Shown here: piece after piece, positions 1 to 5,354 of the stretch
Numbering within the stretch: the stretch's first letter is position 1
Layout: every line of letters begins with the position of its first letter
Source of the DNA: Geodermatophilaceae bacterium
GTDB taxonomy: Bacteria; Actinomycetota; Actinomycetes; Mycobacteriales; Geodermatophilaceae
Direction: 5' to 3'
Assembly: GCA_013811975.1 (NCBI GenBank)
Contig: JACCUF010000062.1
Span: 1-5,354, forward strand
DNA length: 5,354 nucleotides
Made by a program: the position numbers and the translations under genes
The notes under the pieces: model-generated
The model's input: the letters and a program-made list of their open reading frames with translations, nothing else
The model's database searches: none
What the model was told of the DNA's origin: nothing

Positions 1-1
1 T

Positions 2-652
2 CTGGGGATGAGTGGACAGTTGCTCGTGGCGGCGCCGCCCAGTCCGGAGGGTCCGCACCTGCGGGTTCTCATCGGCTTCGCCGACCAGGGACCAGATCTT
101 CGCTTCGTCGACCAGCGAACCTTTGGCGGCCTGTGGGTGGAGCCGGCCGGCGCGGGACCCGACCAGCTACCCACCAGCCTGGCTCACATCGCCCGCGATC
201 CACTCGATCCGCTCTTCGACGAGAAGCTGTTCATCAGCCGGCTCAGACGCCGCCGTACCGAGATCAAGCGGGCCCTGCTCGACCAGTCGCTGATCAGCGG
301 AGTCGGCAATATCTACGCCGATGAGGCGCTGTGGCGAGTCGGCTTGCACGGAGGGCGGGCGACTTCTCGACTGTCCGTGGCCAAGGCCAGGGAGTTGGTC
401 GGTGCGATCCGCGAGGTGATGATCGAGGCACTGGCCCAGGGTGGCACCAGCTTCGACTCTCACTACGTCAACGTGAACGGCGACAGCGGCTATTTCTCCC
501 GATCGTTGAATGCCTATGGACGGGTTGACCAGCCCTGCCCTCGATGCGGTACGCCGATGCGTCGGGAGGCGTTCATGAACCGGTCGAGCTTCTCCTGCCC
601 CGACTGTCAGCCCAGGCCGCGCCGGCGGCTGGCGACTCCGAGGCGCAGATGA
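2..652 (+). CDS. mutM: formamidopyrimidine-DNA glycosylase, C-terminal part (5' end outside window)
   Basis: This bifunctional base-excision repair enzyme removes oxidised purines such as 8-oxoguanine from DNA and nicks the abasic site. The frame is open from the left edge and begins LGMSGQLLV, the family's conserved HLGMSG segment with the DNA-intercalating Met. The ATG at position 8 is therefore internal, and the N-terminal catalytic Pro-Glu lies outside the window. The other two intercalating residues appear as Arg and Phe in DQRTFGG. A helix-two-turn-helix region follows, with LLDQ and SGVGNIYADEALW (around 270-335). A C-terminal zinc finger of the form C-x2-C-x16-C-x2-C has its Cys codons at 536, 545, 596 and 605, and includes the NRSSFSCPDCQ segment that contacts DNA. 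A short Arg-rich tail ends the protein. About 216 residues are visible; the family usually has about 270-290. The stop overlaps the acyP start (ATGA), suggesting translational coupling. The zinc finger and HLGMSG context favour MutM over the Nei (endonuclease VIII) paralogues, which are the main alternative. Confidence 0.96.
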   Translation: MGMSGQLLVAAPPSPEGPHLRVLIGFADQGPDLRFVDQRTFGGLWVEPAGAGPDQLPTSLAHIARDPLDPLFDEKLFISRLRRRRTEIKRALLDQSLISGVGNIYADEALWRVGLHGGRATSRLSVAKARELVGAIREVMIEALAQGGTSFDSHYVNVNGDSGYFSRSLNAYGRVDQPCPRCGTPMRREAFMNRSSFSCPDCQPRPRRRLATPRRR

Positions 653-1011
653 CAGACGAGTCCGATGTCCGAGGCCGCGAAGTCCGAGGCCGCGATGACG
701 GAGACCGCGATGACGGAGGCCGCGACCAAGGTGCCTGCACTGAGAAGTCGCAACTCGTGATCTGGGTGACCGGGCAGGTGCAAGGGGTCGGGTTCCGCTG
801 GTGGGTTCGCGAGCAGGCATCGGCGCTGGGGCTGGGTGGGTCGGCGAGCAATCTGGAAGACGGATCGGTCGAGATCGTTCTGGAAGGAACCCGATCGGAC
901 TGCGCGGAAGTGCTCGCGAAGGTGCAACGCGGCGGCGCGCCGGGGCGGGTCGAATCGGCGGTCCATCGTTGGGGGCCGCGCACGGGGGCGACCACCTTCA
1001 CTGTGAGTTGA
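649..1011 (+). CDS. acyP: acylphosphatase
   Basis: This small cytosolic enzyme hydrolyses the carboxyl-phosphate bond of acyl phosphates. Numbered from ATG 649 the protein has 120 residues, against about 90-100 for the family. Residues 36-120 form the acylphosphatase domain. GQVQGVGFR (42-50) is the phosphate-binding loop with catalytic Arg50, and SNLEDGSVE (67-75) carries catalytic Asn68. The 18-residue Arg-to-Asn spacing matches the classical enzymes. ATG 649 was chosen because it overlaps the mutM stop (ATGA) with a weak GAGG-like site just upstream. The only other in-frame start seen before the domain is GTG 757, which would trim the protein to a bare domain. The extra N-terminal 30 residues are a low-complexity charged tail (VRGR, EVRGR, DDGDR, DDGGR) encoded by a 15-bp tandem repeat. 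Codon use there fits another frame better, so the true N-terminus is uncertain. The domain call is secure. Gene order mutM-acyP-smc is familiar in actinobacteria. Confidence 0.92.
   Translation: MTDESDVRGREVRGRDDGDRDDGGRDQGACTEKSQLVIWVTGQVQGVGFRWWVREQASALGLGGSASNLEDGSVEIVLEGTRSDCAEVLAKVQRGGAPGRVESAVHRWGPRTGATTFTVS
666..725 (+). repeat. four tandem 15-bp repeats in the 5' end of acyP
   Basis: Four contiguous 15-bp units lie at 666-680, 681-695, 696-710 and 711-725. Each matches TGNCSGAGRCCGCGA or nearly so. Units 1 and 2 differ at one base, units 3 and 4 at one base, and the two pairs differ mainly at the third and fifth positions. The unit length is a multiple of three, so copy-number change would keep the acyP frame and add or remove five residues. 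In the acyP frame the units read as charged pentapeptides. In the frame two bases further on they read as Ala/Glu/Ser/Thr-rich pentapeptides (SEAAK, SEAAM, TETAM, TEAAT). The likely origin is slippage or unequal duplication; this is inferred. Confidence 0.9.
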
Positions 1012-1133
1012 CCGCACCGGACGGGTCAGCCGTTGACCGGACGGGCCGACGGTGTCACCCTTGACGTCTTAAGAAGAACATCGACCTGCGAGCAACCCCG
1101 CGGGTTCCCCACCTGCAAGCGGAGGATCCATCC
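1012..1133 (+). promoter_or_regulatory. intergenic leader upstream of the small coiled-coil gene, with short repeats
   Basis: This 122-bp spacer carries a perfect 10-bp direct repeat, ACCGGACGGG, at 1016-1025 and 1036-1045, exactly 20 bp apart. It also holds an inverted repeat GGTCA (1024-1028)/TGACC (1034-1038), a second pair GTCA (1054-1057)/TGAC (1062-1065), and three TTGAC hexamer-like sites starting at 1008, 1033 and 1061. The TTGAC elements resemble sigma-70-type -35 boxes, but I found no convincing -10 box at 16-18 bp from any of them. The region may hold a promoter or operator; that is inference from repeat structure only. Confidence 0.3.
1121..1125 (+). promoter_or_regulatory. strong Shine-Dalgarno site for the 65-residue gene
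   Basis: A perfect GGAGG lies 8 bases before the ATG at 1134. It is the best ribosome binding site in the window. It is the main sequence evidence that the short frame at 1134-1331 is translated, and it fixes its start. Confidence 0.8.
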
Positions 1134-1331
1134 ATGGCCAAGGCCCTCCTGGGTCACGTTGCCACCCCATCGTCGCTACTACTCGAGGAGACGGTGATCC
1201 TGCGAAGCCGGATCCGCGCCCTCGAAGCCGAGATTGCCGCCCTGCGCCAGGAGCGTGATCTGCTCCTCGGCGACGGACTGCGTCGGCTGACCGACGAGGT
1301 TTCGGCACCCTCGGCACCGCTGCCTGCCTGA
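1134..1331 (+). CDS. hypothetical small coiled-coil protein (65 aa)
   Basis: I do not recognise a characterised family. The 65-residue protein opens MAKALLGHV, followed by a short linker. It then has a predicted amphipathic helix at about residues 18-46 with heptad-spaced hydrophobics (V21, I27, I34 and several Leu), ending LLLGDG. The tail is Pro/Ala-rich (SAPSAPLPA). The helix looks like a short leucine-zipper coiled coil, so a dimeric or partner-binding protein is plausible. There is no signal peptide, membrane segment or Cys. Support for a real gene comes from GGAGG 8 bases upstream, codons ending mostly in G or C, and a position on the same strand between acyP and smc. The opening MAKALLGHV is reminiscent, from memory and unverified, of short uncharacterised actinobacterial proteins with a coiled-coil stretch. 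Any link to SMC is only positional. Confidence 0.75.
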   Translation: MAKALLGHVATPSSLLLEETVILRSRIRALEAEIAALRQERDLLLGDGLRRLTDEVSAPSAPLPA

Positions 1332-1371
1332 GCCGGTTCTGCCGATCGGGTGAGGCAGGGTGCCGATCACC
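1323..1371 (+). repeat. inverted and direct repeats just after the small gene
   Basis: CCTGCCT (1323-1329), overlapping the small gene's stop codon, is perfectly complementary to AGGCAGG (1353-1359) across a 23-base loop. TGCCGATC occurs twice, at 1340-1347 and 1361-1368, and GGTG (1359-1362)/CACC (1368-1371) could form a small hairpin. There is no downstream T-tract, so an intrinsic terminator is not supported. The structure could still reduce read-through into smc, or be chance in GC-rich DNA. Nothing else distinctive was seen from 1372 up to the smc ribosome binding site. Confidence 0.3.
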
Positions 1372-1503
1372 GCGCACTGGCCAAGCAAGGTCCGGCGTGC
1401 CGGTCACCGTCTCCGCTCCGGCTCGGATAGCCTCTCAACGGCCCTTCCCCCACTGCGCTAACCCGTCGTGCCGGCCAGAGGAGTTCTTTCCCCGACCCGC
1501 TCT

Positions 1504-1507
1504 GGAG
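1504..1507 (+). promoter_or_regulatory. ribosome binding site for smc
   Basis: GGAG lies 4 bases before the GTG at 1512. The spacing is short but workable. It supports the GTG start, which also matches the canonical SMC N-terminus (MHLSSLTLKGFKSF). Confidence 0.5.
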
Positions 1508-1511
1508 CCGC

Positions 1512-4500
1512 GTGCATCTGTCCAGCCTGACGTTGAAGGGCTTCAAGTCCTTCGCGTCCTCGACGACCCTGCGATTCGAACCGGGCATGAACGCTGTCGT
1601 CGGTCCGAACGGCTCCGGTAAGTCGAATGTCGTCGATGCGATCTTATGGGTGCTCGGCGAGCAGGGCGCGAAGAGCCTGCGCGGCGCGAAGATGGAAGAC
1701 GTCATCTTCGCCGGTACGGCTGATCGCCCACCGCTGGGCCGCGCCGAGGTGATCCTCAGCATCGACAACGCCGACGGTGCGCTGCCGATCGAGTACTCCG
1801 AGGTCTCGATCACCCGACGGATGTACCGCTCCGGTGAGAGCGAGTACGAGATCAACGGATCGTCGTGCCGCTTGCTCGACATCCAGGAACTGCTCTCCGA
1901 CTCCGGCATCGGCCGCGAGATGCACATCGTCGTCGGCCAGGGCCAGCTCGACGCGGTGCTCTCGGCCCGTCCCGAGGAGCGCCGCGGATTCATCGAGGAA
2001 GCCGCGGGGGTACTCAAACACCGCAAGCGCAAAGAGAAGGCGCTGCGCAAGCTCGACGCCATGCAGATCAACCTCGACCGACTCGGCGACCTGACCGAGG
2101 AGCTTCGCCGCCAGCTCAAGCCCCTCGGACGCCAGGCGGAGGTAGCTCGCCGGGCCCAGTCGGTCCAGGCCGACCTGCGCGATGCCCGGCTCCGGCTGCT
2201 GGCCGACGATCTCATCACCCTTCGCGACGCGCTGGGCAAAGAACTCGCCGACGAGGACCTCATCCGCGGCCGCCGTAGCGAAGTCGAAACCGAGCTGCGT
2301 ACGAGCAACGCTCGCGAGGCGGAGCTGGAGAGCGGCTTGGCGCACACCTCGCCGGCACTGGGCCGCTCCCAGGAGGTCTGGTACCAACTGTCCTCACTGG
2401 GGGAGCGGCTGCGCAGCACCCATCAGCTCGCCGCGCAGCGCGCCCGGCACCTGTCCTCGCCGCTGCCCGAGCCGCTTCCCGGACGCGATCCCGAAGCGCT
2501 CGAAGCCGAGGCGGCCGCCGTGGCGGGCGAGCGGGTCGAGCTCGACGGGCACCTTGCCGCCGAGCGCGAGCGTCTGAGTGCAGCCTTGTCTGCGCGGGCC
2601 GACCTCGAAACCGAACTACGCCGGGCCGAGGACGAACTGGTCCGAGTGGCCCGTGCGCAAGCCGACCGCCGCGAAGGATTGGCCCGCCTGGCCGGGGACC
2701 TGCAGGCAGTTCGCAGCCGAGCCAGTGCCGCCGAGGACGAGATCAGCCGGCTGACTGCGGCCGTGGGCGAGGCCCGTACCCGTGCCGAGCGGGCCGTCGC
2801 GCAGTTCCAGGCCGTCGAGGCCGAGATCGGCGAACTGGGCGATTCCGAGCAGGGCCTCGACTCGCGGCATGAGGCTGCGGTAGTCGCCTATGAGGCAGCC
2901 GCCAACGAGGTCAGCCGGCTGACCGACGCCGAGCGGGAGGCCGAGCGCCAGCGCGACTCATGGCGGGCGCGCGCCGAGGCGCTGGGTGAAGGCCTGCACC
3001 GCAGGGACGGCGCCGGGGCCCTGCTGGCGGCCGAGGCGGACCTACCCGGCTTGCTCGGGTCGCTATCGGCGCTGTTGCGAGTCGAGTCAGGCTATGAGCT
3101 CGCGGTTGCGGCCGCGCTCGGCCCAATCGCGGATGCCATCGCCGTACGAACGCCACGCGACGCCGCTGAGGCGCTGACCTATCTGCGTGCCCACGACGCG
3201 GGCCGGGCCGGGGTCCTCGTTGGCGGCGGCGGCGACGCCGACCAGATGGACTCCTGGCCGACGCTGCCCGCCGGCGCCAGATGGGTTCGCGAGCTCGTCA
3301 CCGCCCCGGCCGAACTCGACTCCGCCGTGGCACGTGCTCTGAATCGAGTCGCGGTCGTTGCGGCGATCGACGAGGCGGTCCGGCTGGTCGAGACCCATCC
3401 ACGCCTTCGCGTCGTCACCGCCGACGGTGACGTCCTCGGAGCTCATTGGTCCTTCGGCGGGTCGGTCAGCGCGCCCAGTGCCATCGAAGTCCAGGCCGCG
3501 CTCGAGGACGCCCAGCGCGAGCATGCTGCCGTCCAGGCTCGAAGCAGCCAGCTGCAGGGCGAACTGGAAACTGCGCGTGAGCTAGCGGCCCGACGATCGG
3601 CTGCCGTCGAGAGTGCGCTCGCAGCTCTGCACGAGTCCGATGCGGCGCACTCCGCTGTCGCCGAACGTCTCGGTGACCTCGGCGCAGCAGCGCGGTCGGC
3701 GGCTGCTGAGGCGTCCCGCCTCGATCAATCGCGCGAGGCCGCGGAAAAGGCCCGGGACGCGGACCTGGCGGGACTGGCCGAACTCGAAGAACGCTGGCAG
3801 ACCGCCCAGGTCCTCCCGTCCTCTGCCGACGAGGCGTCCACGACTGACCGTGACGAGTTGCAGCGCGCGGTCGCCCAGGCGCGCCAACAGGAGATGGAGC
3901 TTCGGCTGGCCGTACGTACCACCGAAGAACGCTCGCGCGCGCTGGGCAGTCGGGTGGAGTCCCTGCACCGGGCCGCCGAACAGGAAAGCGCCAGCCGCCT
4001 CCGCCAGGAAGAAGCCGTCACCTCGCGGCGGCGCGGGGCCGTGATCGCCGGACAGGTGAGCATCGCCGCGGAGCAGACCATCGCGCACGTGAATGCATCG
4101 GTGATGCGGGCTGCCGCGCAACGGGACGAGCTGTCCAGACAGAAGGTAAGCCGGGAAGGAGAGCTGCTCGGCCTGCGAGCTCGGATCCGTGAGCTGACTG
4201 CCGACCTGGATCGGCTCACCGACGAGGTGCACCGCGACGAGGTGGCCCGGGCCGAGCAGCGGCTTCGGATCGAGGCGCTGGAGGATCGAGCCGCCCAGGA
4301 GTACGGCGTGGATGTCGAGGTCCTAATCGGCGAGTACGCGCCAAGCGCGCTCGTCCCCCCGTCGCTGGCCGATGTCGCTGCCGCGCAGGCCGAGGGTCTC
4401 GACCTGCCACCTCCCAAGCTCTATGACCGGCCCACCCAGGAGCGTCGTGCTTCGCGTGCCGAACGTGATCTGACGCTTCTGGGCAGGGTGAATCCGCTTG

Positions 4501-5087
4501 CGCTGGAGGAGTTCGCGGCGCTGGAGGAGCGCCACGCCTTCCTTGCCACGCAGCTCGAGGACCTCAAGAACACCAAGCGCGACCTGCTGTCGGTCATCCG
4601 AGAAGTCGACAGCCGGATCCTGGCGGTCTTTGCCGATGCATTCGCCGACGTGGCAAGGGAGTTCGAAACCGTCTTCACCACCCTGTTCCCGGGCGGTGAG
4701 GGACGTCTGATCCTCACCGACCCCGACGATCTCTTGACTACCGGCGTCGAAGTCGAAGCCCGCCCACCGGGAAAGAGAGTCAAGCGGCTCTCCCTACTGT
4801 CCGGTGGCGAGCGTTCGCTGACTGCCGTTGCGTTGCTGGTGGCGATCTTCCGGGCTCGGCCGTCGCCGTTCTACATCCTCGACGAGGTCGAAGCGGCCCT
4901 GGACGATGTGAACCTCGGTCGGTTGATCGGGCTGATCGAGGCACTTCGTGATTCCAGCCAGCTGATCGTCATCACCCACCAGAAGCGAACGATGGAGATC
5001 GCCGACACGCTCTACGGCGTGAGCATGCGCGGCGACGGCATCACCACCGTGATCAGTCAGCGGATCCGCGAACTGACCTCCGCCTGA
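1512..5087 (+). CDS. smc: chromosome segregation/condensation ATPase SMC
   Basis: SMC forms a rod-shaped homodimer that, with the kleisin ScpA and with ScpB, extrudes or tethers DNA loops and helps origin segregation. Neither partner gene is in the window. The 1191-residue protein is full length for the family (about 1150-1210). The N-terminal ATPase half has Walker A GPNGSGKS at 31-38 (Lys37), the KSLRG Arg-loop (Arg57), and a Q-loop in VVGQGQLDAV (about 140-149). A first coiled-coil arm runs from about 165 to 505. The hinge dimerisation domain spans about 510-660, including GYELAVAAALG and the FGGS segment near 648-651. The second arm runs from about 660 to 985. The C-terminal ATPase half has conserved LGRVNPLA (990-997), the ABC signature LSGGE (1096-1100), Walker B FYILDE (1120-1125, Asp1124/Glu1125) and the following D-loop. 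All key residues are intact. The start is GTG with GGAG upstream; MHLSSLTLKGFKSF fits actinobacterial SMC. RecN, Rad50 and MukB are excluded by these motifs and the hinge. Confidence 0.98.
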   Translation: MHLSSLTLKGFKSFASSTTLRFEPGMNAVVGPNGSGKSNVVDAILWVLGEQGAKSLRGAKMEDVIFAGTADRPPLGRAEVILSIDNADGALPIEYSEVSITRRMYRSGESEYEINGSSCRLLDIQELLSDSGIGREMHIVVGQGQLDAVLSARPEERRGFIEEAAGVLKHRKRKEKALRKLDAMQINLDRLGDLTEELRRQLKPLGRQAEVARRAQSVQADLRDARLRLLADDLITLRDALGKELADEDLIRGRRSEVETELRTSNAREAELESGLAHTSPALGRSQEVWYQLSSLGERLRSTHQLAAQRARHLSSPLPEPLPGRDPEALEAEAAAVAGERVELDGHLAAERERLSAALSARADLETELRRAEDELVRVARAQADRREGLARLAGDLQAVRSRASAAEDEISRLTAAVGEARTRAERAVAQFQAVEAEIGELGDSEQGLDSRHEAAVVAYEAAANEVSRLTDAEREAERQRDSWRARAEALGEGLHRRDGAGALLAAEADLPGLLGSLSALLRVESGYELAVAAALGPIADAIAVRTPRDAAEALTYLRAHDAGRAGVLVGGGGDADQMDSWPTLPAGARWVRELVTAPAELDSAVARALNRVAVVAAIDEAVRLVETHPRLRVVTADGDVLGAHWSFGGSVSAPSAIEVQAALEDAQREHAAVQARSSQLQGELETARELAARRSAAVESALAALHESDAAHSAVAERLGDLGAAARSAAAEASRLDQSREAAEKARDADLAGLAELEERWQTAQVLPSSADEASTTDRDELQRAVAQARQQEMELRLAVRTTEERSRALGSRVESLHRAAEQESASRLRQEEAVTSRRRGAVIAGQVSIAAEQTIAHVNASVMRAAAQRDELSRQKVSREGELLGLRARIRELTADLDRLTDEVHRDEVARAEQRLRIEALEDRAAQEYGVDVEVLIGEYAPSALVPPSLADVAAAQAEGLDLPPPKLYDRPTQERRASRAERDLTLLGRVNPLALEEFAALEERHAFLATQLEDLKNTKRDLLSVIREVDSRILAVFADAFADVAREFETVFTTLFPGGEGRLILTDPDDLLTTGVEVEARPPGKRVKRLSLLSGGERSLTAVALLVAIFRARPSPFYILDEVEAALDDVNLGRLIGLIEALRDSSQLIVITHQKRTMEIADTLYGVSMRGDGITTVISQRIRELTSA

Positions 5088-5117
5088 AACCATCCCTGCG
5101 AGAGTTGGTCGTTTCAG
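5084..5117. terminator. possible bidirectional terminator spanning the convergent stop codons
   Basis: CTGAAAC (5084-5090) and GTTTCAG (5111-5117) are perfect reverse complements separated by 20 bases. The pairing can be extended or shifted through CCA (5090-5092)/TGG (5106-5108). The smc stop (5085-5087) lies in the left arm and the complement of the EEP stop (5114-5116) in the right arm. The placement between converging genes suits a shared terminator. There is no T-tract on either side, the stem is short and AT-rich for this genome, and the loop is large, so this is tentative. Confidence 0.3.
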
Positions 5118-5354
5118 ATGAGCAGGTCGACGATCAGCGGCAGGTGATCGGAGGCATCGCTGTGCATCACCTGCGACGCCGAGGCGATCACCCCCGCCGA
5201 ACACAGCACGTGATCGAGGCGCTTGTTCGGCCGATGCGCCGGATGCGTTCGACCGTTGCCCTGTCCGCACTCGGTCCAGGCATCGCGCAGATCCTTGAGG
5301 GCGGCCAGTTCCGGTGCGTCGTTGTCCGCGTTGAAGTCACCGGCGATCACCGCC
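5114..5354 (-). CDS. endonuclease/exonuclease/phosphatase (EEP) family protein, C-terminal part (5' end outside window)
   Basis: EEP-fold enzymes are metal-dependent phosphoesterases that include AP endonucleases, DNase I-like nucleases, sphingomyelinases and inositol phosphatases. The substrate of this one cannot be told from the fragment. The last 80 or so residues are visible on the minus strand. They begin AVIAGDFNAD, the conserved strand and GDFN motif with the metal/phosphate-site Asp and Asn. Next come RLDHVL, which matches the family's R-[IL]-D-[YH] motif, and SDHLPLIVDL, which carries the catalytic Asp-His pair near the C-terminus. The GTG at 5350 encodes an internal Val before GDFN and is not the start, because the frame stays open to the right edge. 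The gene converges on smc with 26 bp between the two stops, so it is a separate transcription unit. A secreted or membrane-anchored form is possible but cannot be judged without the N-terminus. Confidence 0.9.
   Translation of the reverse strand, partial: AVIAGDFNADNDAPELAALKDLRDAWTECGQGNGRTHPAHRPNKRLDHVLCSAGVIASASQVMHSDASDHLPLIVDLLI

Noticed and set aside
8..652. Taking ATG 8 as the start of a complete 214-residue glycosylase
   Set aside because: The codons before it read Leu-Gly and complete the conserved LGMSG segment. The catalytic N-terminus must lie upstream of the window.
167..820. 217-codon minus-strand frame with a GLRHRGL-type repetitive stretch
   Set aside because: The apparent protein repeat is just the reverse complement of the 15-bp tandem repeat. 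The rest is antisense to mutM and acyP, whose coding is certain.
1403..1431. Possible promoter for smc around GTCACC (1403-1408) and GATAGC (1426-1431)
   Set aside because: Spacing is 17 bp, but both hexamers match poorly to the sigma-70-type consensus, so it is not better than chance in this composition.
1367..2419. 350-codon open frame on the minus strand, antisense to the smc 5' end
   Set aside because: It is Ser/Arg-rich, has no recognisable motif, and lies wholly opposite the conserved smc ATPase head and its leader. Long antisense open frames are expected opposite high-GC coding DNA.
3725..4417. 230-codon minus-strand frame rich in Ser and Arg
   Set aside because: It is a shadow of the second smc coiled-coil arm, with low-complexity composition and no family motif.
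5114..5350. Taking the GTG at 5350 as the start of a complete 78-residue protein
   Set aside because: The codon encodes the Val just before the GDFN motif inside the EEP fold, and the frame remains open to the window edge, so the gene is partial.

Overview
The window is high-GC DNA, and its codons mostly end in G or C. The protein sequences and gene order (mutM, acyP, then smc) point to an actinobacterium (Actinomycetota). I cannot name the genus from the sequence. No rRNA, tRNA, CRISPR array, insertion sequence, phage gene or attachment site is visible.

Layout. Positions 2-652 hold the C-terminal part of mutM/fpg (formamidopyrimidine-DNA glycosylase), whose start lies left of the window. 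Its TGA overlaps the ATG of acyP (acylphosphatase, 649-1011) in an ATGA junction. The acyP N-terminus is built from four tandem 15-bp units and has an odd codon signature. A 122-bp spacer with short direct and inverted repeats leads to a 65-residue uncharacterised coiled-coil protein (1134-1331) with a strong ribosome binding site. After a 180-bp spacer comes the full-length smc chromosome-condensation ATPase (1512-5087, GTG start). It has both halves of the ABC ATPase head, two long coiled-coil arms and a hinge. Only 26 bp beyond the smc stop, a convergent gene on the minus strand (5114-5354) encodes the C-terminal end of an endonuclease/exonuclease/phosphatase (EEP) family protein, cut by the right edge.

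Function. The four plus-strand genes combine oxidised-purine repair (MutM), acyl-phosphate hydrolysis (AcyP), an unknown small protein and chromosome organisation (SMC). They probably form a housekeeping transcription unit, at least for mutM-acyP, which look translationally coupled. The small gene and smc have leaders of their own and could be expressed separately. The EEP gene belongs to a different, oppositely directed unit. Its position replaces the smc-ftsY neighbourhood familiar from several actinobacteria.

I see no strong evidence of an undescribed system. The observations most worth checking are the reading-frame conflict and 15-bp repeat at the acyP N-terminus, the small coiled-coil protein ahead of smc, and the inverted repeat holding both convergent stop codons.
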